A stretch of DNA of 64,000 nt from Siphlonurus alternatus. Taxonomy: Eukaryota > Arthropoda > Insecta > Ephemeroptera > Siphlonuridae. Under the pieces are notes generated by a model, which did no database searches, had not been told where the DNA came from, and saw only the letters and a program-made list of their open reading frames with translations. A program made the translations under genes and the position numbers. The first letter of the stretch is position 1. Each line of letters begins with the position of its first letter. Shown in pieces: positions 21,348 through 33,164 of the stretch. Where the stretch lies: the NCBI GenBank assembly GCA_949825025.1, contig OX463786.1:10964387-11028386 (forward strand). The letters run 5' to 3'.

Positions 21348-22408
21348 CTAATTTCTTGCGATAAACTTCATTTCATTTATTTTACAATTTGAAGCTTGAA
21401 ATTTCAAGTGAACACATTTCTTATTATATAGGATTCATTTTTAATTTTTAATTTTTTTTTTTTTTTTTTAGTTAGCCTCAATGACGCCTTTATTCCCCCT
21501 AAAGCGTTAAAATTTATTTATTTTTTTGCTAATTATCTCTTAAACATAAATATTAATGTTTCAAATTAAGATCAAGATGATGATATTATTCATACCATTT
21601 TTACTAAAATACCTGTCTACACACAAAAGCCTTATCTCTTTAGATGAGAGATTTCGTATAAGAGAAGACATGAAATAGATAGAGAGAGAGAGGGTCTATG
21701 GCGGTGAAATGAACCAGATAGATTCAACACAAACTTCCCCCTCAAGCTACTTTATATACTATAGATATCTTTAAGAATCTTCTATACCATCACATCAAAG
21801 TTTACTTGTTATTGTATTGGATTATCGACCTTAATAGAAGAAAAGTCTTGATGTAGTTAGGGTATATATATATTGAAGAAAGGTCGATCTTGGTGCACGA
21901 TTGGGAAGATCGCTTGTGCTATATACTGTGTATAGTGCTAGATAGAGAAAGAGAGGGAGCAGGAGTATTGGCTAACCACACTATATACCAAAAACGTTTC
22001 TATACAGAATGAAAAAAAAGGCTACCATACATGATTTTTTCTATATAGATATATAACAAAGTTATTTTAGAAAATACAGGTAATACTGTACATTTTTATT
22101 CATGGGAAAAAATAGCAAGTTTTTGGTGTACAGTATGAGATGTAAAATTTAGTCTCAGGGTAGCAAGTTTTATGAAAGGTTAAAATCATTCTTGAGTACA
22201 TATTTATGCTCAAATAAAAAATATTATGTATTAAAAAAAAATAAAATGTCAATCTGAAATTCAAGACTTAAATAAAATAATTAAAGGGAAGAGAAACGAT
22301 GACAAGAGATGATAATTATACTGTTGTTGCTTTCGTAAGTCGACAACGTATAATTTAAAAACAGAAAAATAGCAAATAATTATTTACAGTAAAAAAAATA
22401 AGCTCTTG
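21348..22408. other. AT-rich non-coding
   Basis: A T-run lies near 21451-21470. No exon or repeat family recognised. Confidence 0.45.
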
Positions 22409-22762
22409 TTAAGGGTTAAGTAGCACGTTCAATGTTAAAAGTATTCGCACACATGAAAATTATAAAACATATCTTAAAAAATGTCCCCCTCTACATCCCG
22501 GATCAGTAGCAAAAATATCAGGTATACTTAAATTAGATATAGTTTTCGAGTTATGAATTTTTAAATTTGACTAATTTAACATGGAAAAATGGAACTTCCA
22601 TACTTAATTATTCAACTTTAAAAATAACTCAAAACCTAGATCAAATTTGTAGGCCTGATATTTTAGGTATTGGTAGGGGATGTAGAGGAGAACATTATTT
22701 TAAGATATGTTTCAGAATTTTCAGGTGTGGAAATATTTTTAACATTGTTACCTTAGCCTTAA
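22409..22762. mobile_element. Family A fold-back element, copy 2 (TTAA)
   Basis: Bounded by TTAA at 22409-22412 and 22759-22762, with imperfectly matched ends. It shares AAAATATCAGGTATAC, TTTTCGAGTTATGAATTTTT, AACTTCCAT and GGATGTAGAGGAGAACATT with copies 1 and 3. The arms are more diverged than in copy 3, so it is probably older. Confidence 0.8.
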
Positions 22763-22787
22763 CACTACCCGTATTTTTTTTTTTCAG

Positions 22788-22822
22788 TCGTGAAAGTTCA
22801 AAATCCTATAAAAAAAAACATG
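22788..22822 (+). CDS. Candidate 35-nt microexon
   Basis: A long T-run plus CAG ends at 22787, and ATG|GTAAGA follows at 22823: both splice sites are close to consensus. One frame is open (RESSKSYKKKH, then one base), entering with one base and leaving with one base. The phase would fit the next candidate exon at 27709, a one-in-three coincidence. It is too short to identify, and T-runs are common here. Confidence 0.2.
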
Positions 22823-23199
22823 GTAAGAAAACAACACAAAAGTAACAACAATCCTTAAATACTTATATATATTTATATATAAACACCCACATTCTTCCAT
22901 ATAGTATATACCAAGGTTAGAAACCTTATAAAAGATAGAGAGTATCACACACGGGGCCTCAGGATACTATGGAGAAAAAAGGGGAAGGTTATCGTTCAAT
23001 ACAGTTTAAACCTAGCTCTCTTTATACCATTGTAAAAGTTATGTAAATTTTTATACGGTATTTTCTATCTCAATAAACTTTTAAAAGATATAAAATTTAT
23101 ATTTATATATAACAACAAAAAAGTTTTCATGCGTGTATCGTTTATAAAAACATTAGCACATCTTTTAATATAAATTTTATATTGTAAAACATATCGTAA
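22823..23199. other. AT-rich non-coding
   Basis: Nothing recognised before the TAA target of the next element. Confidence 0.4.
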
Positions 23200-23353
23200 A
23201 GCCTATATTACACGATACAATTTTTATAACTATTGAATACAATTTTTCCTTACAAGAAAATCTGAACTCCATTTGTTTGTATGGAGATGAAATTTTCTTG
23301 TAAGGAAAAATTGTATTCAATAGTTGGAAAAATTGTATCGTGTAATATAGGCT
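23200..23353. mobile_element. Family R element, copy 1 (TAA target)
   Basis: A 154-bp palindrome with ends AGCCTATATTACACGATAC and its complement, flanked by TAA at 23197-23199 and 23354-23356. Inner arms pair through TTCCTTACAAGAAAAT. A 3-bp TAA target is typical of PIF/Harbinger elements (family knowledge). Non-coding. Confidence 0.85.
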
Positions 23354-23356
23354 TAA

Positions 23357-24339
23357 TAAAATTATACCAAAACATATGGGAAAAGCTGTCCTTTATATAA
23401 AATACCACACAAACAACTAAGATTTTAATTTCACATGTTTTTTTCTGCACTGTGGATCTGAACGCATCTTAATATTCATGTTAATGACAATCAAATGATT
23501 AATGACATTAAATTAAAATAAACCTACAGCTCATATACTGTAGTCCACTAAAGTAGAAAAATTGAATGGCGATATCAGAAAAAGAAAATCAGACAAGTTC
23601 ATTTCTGCCATCCGTATATATGAGATCTATAATTATATATTATAATATGGCTTATGGCTATTTATATTATACTGTACAATACGTATTTGTTCTTAAAATC
23701 CACGTTTTTTATAACTAATAAGGATTCATATTCAAATCACATCCTTATACAAAAGATTTTTTTTTCCAGTAAGAAATAAAAAATTAGTAATATTTTTGTT
23801 ATTGTAAAAAATAAGACGGCCTCCGGTTATATCTTTATTTCTAACCCTTTGCTTTTACTTCCACTTTAACGCTTTGCAGAAAAAAAAGTGAGGAGAAAAG
23901 AAAAATACCTTAAACGCTCTTTCTATATTCGATAGTCTTATTATTTAGGGTGCTGACATTGATATATTTACTGTATATGAAAGAGGGGTTAAATTAAATA
24001 AAAAATATTACCCTGGCATTATTATGTAATATATCGGTCACACATAATGTGGGTTAAAATGTCAACGTTCTTGACACGTGAATTATTAAAAAAGTTTTTT
24101 GTTTTTTTTTTAATCAATACAAAAGAATTGAAATTTGTATGCGTGAAAATTCAATAGCTGTATAACAAAACTTGCATGTCACGCATGAAATTATTATCAT
24201 GATGAAAACAGGAGAGACAGGTTATAATATATTGCAACATACTGTCTATGTTATCATTTCTCTTTTAATACAGTCATATTAGTAAGCATGTCCATGCTTC
24301 GTAACGATTGATTTCAGATATTTAAGTCGTAGAATATTT
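23357..24339. other. AT-rich non-coding
   Basis: Nothing recognised. Confidence 0.45.
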
Positions 24340-24443
24340 CTGTTACAAGGAATCGAATGAAATAATTTTCAAAAATTCAAGGATCGCTTATAGTAAATTC
24401 AAGGGGGTTTCTCAAAACAGCTCTATTTCTGATTACAGAGTCC
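24340..24443. repeat. Family M repeat, left part (interrupted)
   Basis: GGAATCGAATGAAATAATTT, ATCGCTTATAGTAAATTCAA and GGGGGTTTC align with 33190-33300. The copy resumes at 26565 after 2.1 kb of inserted TTAA elements. Confidence 0.6.
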
Positions 24444-24827
24444 TTAAGGTAGAGATAATGCCAAACAGCTGTTCGACGTACTCCCCTTTGATTAACATGT
24501 AAACCTTAACAAATTCACAAAAATTCTGAAATTTTTTTGAGAGGCAGATATTTGTGCCTAAAAGCCATGGAAAAAGCTTAAAAAACATTCAACGAGCCGA
24601 TTTTTTGAAATTAATTTTTTAGTTTGACTCTTCATGGGAAAGCCCTATGTTGAAAATTAAAAAAAATATCGGCTCGTTAAATTGTTTTGGAATTTTTTCT
24701 TTGGCTTTTAAGCACTAATATCTGTCTCTCAAAAAAATTTCAGAATTTTTGTGGATTTGCTAAGGTTTACATGTTAATCAAAGGGAAGTATACGTCAAAC
24801 AGCTGTTCGACGTTATCTCTGCCTTAA
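24444..24827. mobile_element. Family F fold-back element (TTAA)
   Basis: TTAAGGTAGAGATAA starts the left end and TTATCTCTGCCTTAA the right. Both arms carry AAACAGCTGTTCGACGT, the TTTGATTAACATGTAAACCT block and a CGAGCCGAT / ATCGGCTCG pair. The outermost bases resemble family A, but the interior differs. Its right TTAA (24824-24827) is also the left TTAA of the next element. Confidence 0.85.
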
Positions 24828-25558
24828 GGGCCCGATCTAGTAGAGGTAAAACACCTTACGCGGCAAAATGTAGGCAACCACGCGGTTTTTAGCTCGAAAG
24901 GAAAAACAGGCTCTACCTGCTCTTCATCGCATTTTTTCATTTATGTATTCGGTAATAAATGTCACAGAAACTTCGGACAAAAATGACTTTGGTCTACTTT
25001 TTAATGACAAGTTCATTTTTATACAGCTTTAAACAACCAGATCAATACTTTTTTGCGAATACGTGATGAGATCGATAAGGAAGATAAAAATTTTATTTCC
25101 ATAAAAATGTCATTGTTGAGATGGGTAGCGGTCACTAATCCGCTGACATTGTTATAGACTACAATAAAGTAAAGTGCTCCTGCGAACACCTGCTGCTAGG
25201 GGAGGAGAAAATTCGGAGACTCAGAAAATGAACCGCTGTCAATCATGGTTATATTATGTTCAATAAATTACTAATAATTATTATTTCTTTTCCGATTATA
25301 AGAAATTACAGTAGCAGTGATCTGAGACTTTTAATTATTTTTAGATGTGATATAATTATAAATTTATGTTTTTTGCAAAGACATTAGTTTTATATTATAG
25401 TATAACATGAAGACAGTATAAATGATTAGGAAGAGTCATGATTGAGGAAGAGTCACAAAATATGTTAGTCAATTAATCTTATCTTGCAATTAATATTATA
25501 AATAAAGTATTATTTAATTGTTTATTAAAAACAATTAAAAACATATATTCGATATATG

Positions 25559-25634
<76 letters not shown>

Positions 25635-26560
25635 CGATAAATATATTTTTGTTTTTAATTCATTGTTATATAAAATGCCGATAATGATATACAAGTTGAA
25701 TTTATTACAAAAATTGTATTCTTACTTTTTTACATGATTTGAAAATGAAAAAATTATTTTGTTACACAACGAACTGGACGGCGAGCCATCTCGCTGCTAT
25801 ATTATATAACTGATTAGTTGTGTTCTGTTAGAATTTAGTATACTGTGAACAAAGATTTGAAAGCCCCAAAGTAATTTTCAATTTTCTCTATACTAGGTGA
25901 TAATGAACCTTGAGGTGTTCCTATAGTGTAATATTCCATTATTATGTAGAGACAGCTAAATCTGAATTCAGTGTACATAATAGCAAAATGTAAGGAGTAA
26001 AGATAGAACTGCGGAGCGAGTGGATGATGGTAAAGCAAGATAAGGGTTGAGAGCGGGAGGACTGCAGGCAGGTAAATTCTTTTATTGTTCTCTCTCGGCT
26101 CTCCCTTCTCATCTCTCTCGGCCGCACTTGTAGTTCAGTATTTCGCATATTTCCGCAATTCCGCACGGCGCTGCATTCAGTGGTTTTAGGAACCAGAAAT
26201 TGCAAAAAAGTAGCTCTAGTCTATAAGTTCCAGTAAATTTAATAACATGAATTAATACTTTCAGCGTACACTATATTAAAGCCGACAACATTTTCTAGAC
26301 CGCTATTCGACCCTATTGTTGAAATTATTTTTTTTACAAGTGTTATGATGAAGTAAAGTTGACACTCTTTTACCGCTTTTAATAATTAATTAAAAATTAA
26401 TTGGTGGTCGTGGTGTAAAAACAAATTCATTGGCGGATTACATATCAGTCTCCTCTTTTCAATGATGTTTTTTAATTTTTTGTGAAGCAAATATTGTACC
26501 CTACAGAACTGATAGAAAACACTGTTTTTTCCTTATGGCCGTTCCTACTAGATCGGGCCC
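24828..26560. mobile_element. 1.7-kb TTAA element with perfect 16-bp inverted ends
   Basis: GGGCCCGATCTAGTAG at 24828-24843 is exactly complementary to 26545-26560, and TTAA lies on both sides (24824-24827 and 26561-26564). The layout fits a piggyBac-type non-autonomous element (inference from the target only; the TIR differs from the classical CCC start). No transposase frame is present. The interior holds a (TA)n array and, at about 26000-26210, a GC-richer block whose 67- and 87-codon minus ORFs look accidental. Confidence 0.8.
25564..25627 (+). repeat. (TA)n microsatellite
   Basis: About 32 TA units, self-complementary, inside the 1.7-kb TTAA element. It generates a spurious I/Y-repeat ORF on the minus strand. 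Confidence 0.95.
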
Positions 26561-26564
26561 TTAA

Positions 26565-26680
26565 GGCTCTGTGTTAAACTTCTACTTCAATTTTCATAAA
26601 ACTGGTCTCCAATCAATTGATGGCGAGTTGCAAGTCTCATTAAAATCAAAGGAGTCATGCATACAGTACCGAGGTCTAAT
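26565..26680. repeat. Family M repeat, right part
   Basis: TGTTAAACTTCTACTTCAAT, TCATAAAACTG and ATTGATGGCGAGTT align with 33318-33405, continuing the copy cut at 24443. Confidence 0.6.
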
Positions 26681-27708
26681 TTATTCATGCTTATAAAAAT
26701 GTGCTCAGCATTTTGCTTTATAAAACTATATCGGGACATGCATGGTATATATACCAAATTATTTTACTTGCTTTAATTCTTCCTAATATTTTAATTACTT
26801 TTTTTAATTTTTTTTTACATTAATATATAAATTTAACGTTGCAAAAAAAACTCACGATAATTTCAATATTGATTTACTAATAACAATTTCACTGCTATTA
26901 AATAAGAGAATGTAAATAAAGTTTTCAATCGAATTTCCAGGCGATTTTTTTTTCTCTCTCTCTCTGTTGGAACTGTTGATCAAAAAACAAAATCAGATAG
27001 CACACACACAAACATATGAGCACCACCAAATAGAGGCGAGCTTTAGTCGTCCTCACAATGCAAATAGATCCACGCACAAAGCAAACTTCATGGAATGTTG
27101 CCGCTACTTCAGACGAGAGAACAGAAATTTCACAAAGAAACCTTAGTAAAAGCTTACGTTTTACGTAAGGTTTTTCTTGGGAAAAAACTTTTATATATAA
27201 TAATATATATATTTGTATGGAAAGTGGTTTCATAAGTTTATTTTTTTATAAAACAAAAACTTGAGTGGTTCAACATTTTTGTATAAGAGTGGTTAAACAA
27301 TTTTGTGGTGAGTTTTGTTATGTTTGTATTAGTGTATATGCTAAAACTTTTACACAAAAAAATATATTTTAAGCCTTTCGTTTTTAGTTTGTTGTTCTAA
27401 ATTGGCTTTCTGATGGTATATAAAAAAACATTCTATTTTTATAATTTTTAGATATATTTTCTAATGAAATTTAAAATTCTGTATCATGTAAAATATACCT
27501 TTTTCAATTAATAATAAATTTCAGTAAAATGCAATTTGGTATGAATTAAATATACATAACAAACTACTATAACACACAATTCAACAAGAAACGAGTTTTA
27601 CTTTCTTATCAATGTTTAAATCTTATGTTTCTCTTGCGTCCAATAAAAAAGAAAAAAGTTAAGCCACATATGGTTTGAGGGGCCAACTGATATTTCTTAC
27701 TGCTATAG
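26681..27708. other. Non-coding; 102-codon minus ORF of unclear status
   Basis: A minus-strand frame of 102 codons (27233-26925) has a hydrophobic stretch (LYLVVLICLCVCYLILFF) but a composition-driven tail (QQREREKK) from a GA tract. It is not recognised and unsupported by splice sites. The rest is AT-rich. Confidence 0.3.
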
Positions 27709-27754
27709 GAGGATTTAATATACAACTGGTGACTATTTGCCTAGTTTTTCTGGG
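27709..27754 (+). CDS. Candidate 46-nt exon
   Basis: Acceptor TATTTCTTACTGCTATAG ends at 27708, and the segment is followed by GTAAGA. One frame is open (GFNIQLVTICLVFL) with two bases at each end. Short hydrophobic peptide, unrecognised. Could be chance. Confidence 0.17.
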
Positions 27755-27930
27755 GTAAGAAAACTTGCGGATATTTGGCCCTGAGGCCAGAAGCAACCCA
27801 TCCAGGCAAGCGAGCAAGCAGGGACACTGACGGAGGTTATACACAGGGAAGAAGGAAATCAATAATTGGCACAAGCCCTTCTCTCTCTCTCTCTACTAGG
27901 CTCGGCCAATACTCTTCAACACGTTTCAAA
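27755..27930. other. GC-richer non-coding block
   Basis: Frames are open on both strands (27659-27874 minus, 27775-27987 plus) through a segment with a CT microsatellite near 27882. Neither gives a recognisable protein. The 8-bp GTTTCAAA at 27923-27930 is the target copy of the next element. Confidence 0.35.
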
Positions 27931-28149
27931 CAAGGTTTCTTTATACAGGTTAAGACACGCACGCATTTCGTGCGTCAATTTTGTTAAATTTTCAGGCCCC
28001 ATTGTACCGCGAAATTTCAAAAATAGCATTGCATGATGGGCGCATTCAAAGTTTCGCGGCACGTTGTGGCCAAAAATACTTAAACGTGATTGGCTAAGCC
28101 CTTTAACATTGGTCCAATCGGTGACTTAACCTGTATAAAGCCAACCTTG
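27931..28149. mobile_element. Family J hAT-like MITE with perfect 8-bp duplication
   Basis: CAAGG...TTTATACAGGTTAAG at the left pairs with CTTAACCTGTATAAAGCC...CCTTG at the right. GTTTCAAA lies immediately outside both ends (27923-27930 and 28150-28157), an exact 8-bp target duplication as made by hAT transposases. The interior contains ACCGCGAAATTTC / AAGTTTCGCGG and GATTGGCTAAGCC. Confidence 0.85.
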
Positions 28150-28157
28150 GTTTCAAA

Positions 28158-28905
28158 GGGGGAGGTGATACGACATCTAACGTTAAGTGTAGTAAGCTTT
28201 GGAAGCTACAATTAATACCATATGATTACAAGAACAGATCTATGATGCATGGAAAAGCTTCAAAATGATTTCAAATAATTATTGAATTTTTTTTTAAATG
28301 ATTTGTCTACCCTAAAAAGTTAGTAATTTGAATGGAAATTTACCCGATGTACAAAACTTAAATGAAAATTATTCCACTATAATTTTAATTGTTGTTTTTA
28401 TCCCCGAGTGTTAGGCCACACACCTTACTTTAGATTTAGAAAAAGGATTACTGTACAAAAATTTGCCTACATTTTAATCTGGCAGGCGCAATAGCAATTC
28501 AATAATTTGGAACCTCAAATTTACTGTATACTTCAGGGTGCAAAGCTATAAAACACACTAAATTAGATTTAATATACTATAGTGCAATTCAAAACTTTGC
28601 TTCAATACTCTCAAATTCAAAAAAAGGTGAATACAAAACTTTTAATTTACACTCAAATTCCACAGATATAAATTTTACAATCCAGAAAATAAACACAAGT
28701 TCACACACTACCATAAATTAAGCCTGGATCATCCATTAGAACATCTTTCCAATATATAATATGAATTACCATATAATATACATTTATCTTTCTAGCAGAA
28801 CCAATTTTTCTTAGGTATAGCATCCCACTTTTTTTCGTATCTGCTCGAACCCTTCCTTCCACTCAAATATATGGCCACTATGCCCCCTATGATATCAGCT
28901 AGTTT
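28158..28905. other. AT-rich non-coding
   Basis: Nothing recognised. Confidence 0.45.
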
Positions 28906-29250
28906 GAAGGAAGTAGGATACATTTTTGGAAAGGAAATATTGTTTTTTTGGGACTTAACATAAGCTTTTGAGCTATTTTGTATGGGGGACTGAAGGCAGT
29001 AGGATACATTTTAGGGGAGGAAATATTGTTTTTTTGGGATCTAACCTAAACTTTTCAGCTGTTTTGCATAGGAGAAGAAGTCAGGGCACGTTGTAAGGGA
29101 TGAAATATTGTATTTTGGGACGTAGCCTATACATTTTTTAAAATAGATATTCAAATTCTAATTGTGTAAAGAATGAAGGGTTTAGGGTACATGAAAGGGA
29201 AGAAAGATTATGTTTTGGAACGTAATCTTACTGTCTTACCTTTTTTATCT
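28906..29250 (+). repeat. Degenerate ~86-bp tandem repeat, 3-4 units
   Basis: Units start at about 28906, 28992, 29077 and 29175. Shared blocks are GAAGG(C/A)AGTAGGATAC, GGAAATATTGT, TTTTGGGA(C/T) and TTTT(G/C)AGCT(A/G)TTTTG. The first two are close copies; the third and fourth are shorter and diverged. Possible minisatellite. Confidence 0.75.
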
Positions 29251-30206
29251 AACTATCATGAAAAGTTTGGTACACGACTGACCAGCCGCTATCTAAAAAC
29301 GTATTGGACCAACCCACCACACCCGAACTATATAGCCACACCAAACACCACGTACCACCTCGCTTCAATGTGCAACAAACACAACAGCTGTTCAAGTCAT
29401 ACACTTGATTTGAAACCAAATAATAAAAATGTCAGTGCACCCAAACGTATTTATTACTTTAACAATAAAAAAAATAATAGCGATCAAAAGATACATAAAA
29501 AAAAAGTTAGCAATTTCATTTTGATTTTTACTATATAATATATTATTTTTTGCTGACCACAAAAAAAAATACTATTTTTTAAAAAAGTTTTATATCTTTA
29601 CAGAGTTTATTACGGCCTCATTTTTTTATATATACAGTGAAAATTTGTTTCAGCAATAAGTCTGATTTTTATCCATATGTTACAAGATTTATGAATTTTA
29701 TTATATATATTGTGTAAAAACTTAAAACATTATTCATAACATTTCCTTTAAAAAAATATCAGTTTAACTTAATGAATCGGAAAAAAAAAAGTATGGTCAT
29801 TAATTTTTATATACATGAAACATTGTAATGAAAAATCAATGAAATAGTTTTCCACTTATTACCTATAAATGGGGCAATCATTACAATTTCTTATTGAAAC
29901 AGCTTGTTCATTGAACGGAAATAATAGCTGTAGCATTATATAGTGTCGTTGAGTTGTGAATTGCAGAGAAGAAAAGAATTGTTTTTCTTTCCATTTTATT
30001 TATACTGCAGTACGACAATGATTTTTAATAGTAGCTTGCAACATTTTTTTTTAATTGTATTGAACATAAAAAAATATATATATAATTTTATTAAAATTTT
30101 GCTACGACAGAGAAAGTAGTAACTTATAATACGTTGCAAACTGAAATATGGGTAGTTTATTTTATATTTTTATCGGTTATTCCAAAGATTAGAAAATTCT
30201 AATACA
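29251..30206. other. Non-coding; longest ORF of the window
   Basis: The 121-codon ATG frame 29173-29538 starts inside the tandem repeat and ends in N/K-rich sequence. Its composition follows the DNA, there is no recognisable motif, and I do not call it a gene. The remainder is AT-rich. Confidence 0.4.
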
Positions 30207-30557
30207 ATGGAGTATCAACCTCAAAATTTTTTATCGCAAAATGGATAGAGGGTACAAAAGTTAAGCGGTTTATAGCTTTTTAGAGCAAAAAAAAAAATAT
30301 AAATATATTGAAAGTACAGAGAGGGTTGACGTTATATCTAGGTCCTATCATTTTATTAAAGAAGTGACGTCTTTATTAAAAGGATAGGAAGTAAAATGGG
30401 CGTTGGTTCAAAACCAACCTCGGCATAACTTTTTAGCAATACTTCCTGGCTTCTAAAAATCTGAAAAAAAAAATATATATATGTATTCAGAGTAACTGCA
30501 TAACTTTGCTCTCTCTATTCATTTCTGCTATAAAATTTTTTGATGTCGGTACTCCAT
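30207..30557. mobile_element. Family B2 element, diverged copy
   Basis: Ends ATGGAGTATCAACCTC and the complement (GTCGGTACTCCAT) match B2. It has AAATGGATAGAGGGTAC and TTCATTTCTGCTATAAAA blocks. The middle is unlike the other B2 copies and lacks TGACGTCA (it has TGACGTCT). Probably the oldest B2 copy here. Confidence 0.65.
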
Positions 30558-32710
30558 TTTGTGAGTACACAACTATAATTTTAGTTGTTTATTTATTATT
30601 GCAATCTTTTCGTTAAAAATAAAATAAAAAAATATATATTTATACAAATTGACCGTAAGAACTGTCAGTTTATTATACAAGCAATTTCCATAAACTATAG
30701 AAGAAAAAAATTGTAAAAATTAAACCTTAATGACCCGCCATGCTTAAGCAAAAAACATTTATATATAAAGTTTGCAAAGAGAGGGTTCATGCCTAAATAA
30801 AATTTGACGCATGAAAAAAAAAAATGATAATTAAAATATAGCTTTATATATTTATAAAAATAACAATAAAAAACAACAATCACCATTTATATTCTTAATA
30901 AAGACAAAGTACATGTTATAATCATCATAACAATAGTTCTCTTGACTTTTTTTTTTTTTTGCTATAACACAAAATACGTGCTGAATATAAAAATAATGTT
31001 ATAATATTTTTTTATTGTTATTATTATCTATATTAATATTCAAGTCAGATTTATTTAGTAAATCAATATAAATCTCTCTGTATAATATACAAAAATAAAA
31101 AAATCTTTTTGTGTGTGTTCTTTTCCTCAACAAGTATTCTCTCTTGTTTTCCAGTTCTTTTATTATTATTTTTACACAAAAAAAGCCACAACTCTAGAGA
31201 GATGGTTTTTCTCTTACATAAATCAATAAGATGGACAGACAGATAGAAAAGAAAAGAAAAAAAGCTGCGGTTACTTTGTTGGTTAATATTATATATTTTT
31301 ACACTCACTTTCAGTTAAAATTTTATTATATCAAAGAGAAAATATAAGAAAGGTGTAAAAGCGATATAGATGATACTTCAAATATAAGTGGATATATTAT
31401 ACAGTAAATTTATTTCTAAAAATTTTATTGATAAATTAATATACTTATAAATAAAAGTGTGAAAATTGTTCAAAGTATTATATAAGTGTCTCATTAAAAA
31501 ATTTGTATGCATATGTTATTGATGTATAAATATAGGAGAGAAAACGCATATCAATGAGAAAGTATCATATATAATTAATTCATTAATTGGTGAGTGATTA
31601 AAAGTTATTAAAATACGTTTATGGAACAAATTATAATGCAAACTATATTTATGCAAAGTATAATTAATTATACATAATATTTTGTGTTTTTCTTGGATAT
31701 AAAAAAGTACGATTTTTAATAAAAGTACACTTATTGCTGTATATAGAGTTGTTTGCTGTTTATGTTTACGAGGGAAAATAGCATAGCAGGTATACGGACG
31801 GTCAGGAGGGTAGAAAAGAGAAAGTGGAGGTCCAACTACTATGGCATTAGATAGGAGAAATGACAAAAATAAATAGAAAAAAATATTTTTGATTATTCTA
31901 TAATGATGGGATTTTTTTATACTATCTATCGTTCATTGGCGTATTTTTAGAATTTTTTAAACCTGATTTATTTTGTTTGATAAAGTGAAAAAAAGAAATC
32001 AATACATAATTTGATTATATACTAGTCTGTGTAGTTTGGTCCTCCATAGGGCAGCCTAACTTACAGGGGCATGACGTCAGCGCAATCAACTCTTAATTTC
32101 ATAATAAATTTGCAGGTTCATAAGAAGCCTACTTACCTAATGGTCACTAAACCAAAAAATAGAAAATAATTGAGCCACTTGACTACTCCTGGTTATAAAT
32201 ATAATTTTAAATGTAACCATTTTATTGAAAAATAATACCATGCTAGAGGAAAAACATCAAATTCCAAGATAAAACATTTCTTTCTGTTATATATAAATAA
32301 GCGTGATAAAATTCCTCCGTTTTCTCTACTTTCAAGTGATTATATTCAGTCTCGTGAAGTGGTAAATTTGTGCCGTAGTAACGCCGCGCGGTTCAGATTG
32401 TAGTAGTCGTTAAGGAGTACTTGTTAACTTACTACCGAGAGACCCTCTTATACGTAATTTTGGTAACGAGAAGGAACAACTTGAGAACATGACAAAATTA
32501 GACCACCCTCCATACAAAAGGAATTCATTGACTGTATAAATTTACCAAAGACTGTATGATATTAAAATCAAAATTTCTCTTTGCTACAAGCATCAAATTA
32601 ATATGAAAACTAATGACGCATGGCATAATAATTTTCACTACACGTAAATTTATATTATATCAGTTATATTTATTTTGTTTGATGAAGCCGAGATTATAAT
32701 ATAAGTAAAC
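30558..32710. other. Long AT-rich non-coding stretch
   Basis: Holds a 116-codon minus frame (31866-31516, non-ATG start; the N-terminal part SNAIVVGPPLSLFYPPDRPY looks less random than the rest) with no further support. There is a TGACGTCA at 32072-32079 and a TATATAAATAAG near 32290. No repeat recognised. Confidence 0.35.
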
Positions 32711-33090
32711 TTTAAGACAGCACGAACTTTACTTCTGCTTGCATGCTTGTTGGCGTTGTCACGCAGTTTATGGAGGTGCAGGGGATTTAAATTTTTGGGA
32801 AAGTACTAGGTCCTCTTCATAACTACCCTAAAATTGCAAATATTTATCCCTTGAGAGCAAATCAGGCAGATCGTTCTATCCCGAGATGTACCTCTGGGCA
32901 GCATAAACTTTACTCCTACCTCACTTGCTAGAGCTGCAGCTTCAATAGAAAGATACAGATTTGCAATATTAGGAGAAATAAGAAGAGCACCCAGTCTATA
33001 TCAAAAGTTGGTTCCCCACGCCTCTATAGACTGCGTGATAACGCCTACAAATAAAGCAGGAGTAAAGTTCGTGGTATCCAGAGGTGTACA
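32711..33090. mobile_element. Two family I copies side by side
   Basis: 32887-33090 is a complete copy with ends TGTACCTCTGGGCAGCATAA and the complement ending ATCCAGAGGTGTACA. 32711-32886 is a second, partial copy (GACAGCACGAACTTTACTTC...) whose interior reads in the opposite direction (GGCGTTGTCACGCAG against CTGCGTGATAACGCC). Confidence 0.7.
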
Positions 33091-33164
33091 TTATGCGAAT
33101 TAACATTAACAGACGAGTAACTGCTTTAAAATAATTTGTTAAAACGATTGACCTCAGTTACTAC

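Noticed and set aside
25479..25694. 71-codon minus ORF rich in I and Y
   Set aside because: Produced by translating the (TA)n microsatellite.
29173..29538. Longest ORF (121 codons, plus)
   Set aside because: It starts inside a degenerate tandem repeat and becomes N/K-rich with the local base composition; no motif, no splice support.
30400..30430. tRNA B-box-like GGTTCAAAACC
   Set aside because: It is part of the family B2 centre; no A box, no cloverleaf arms.
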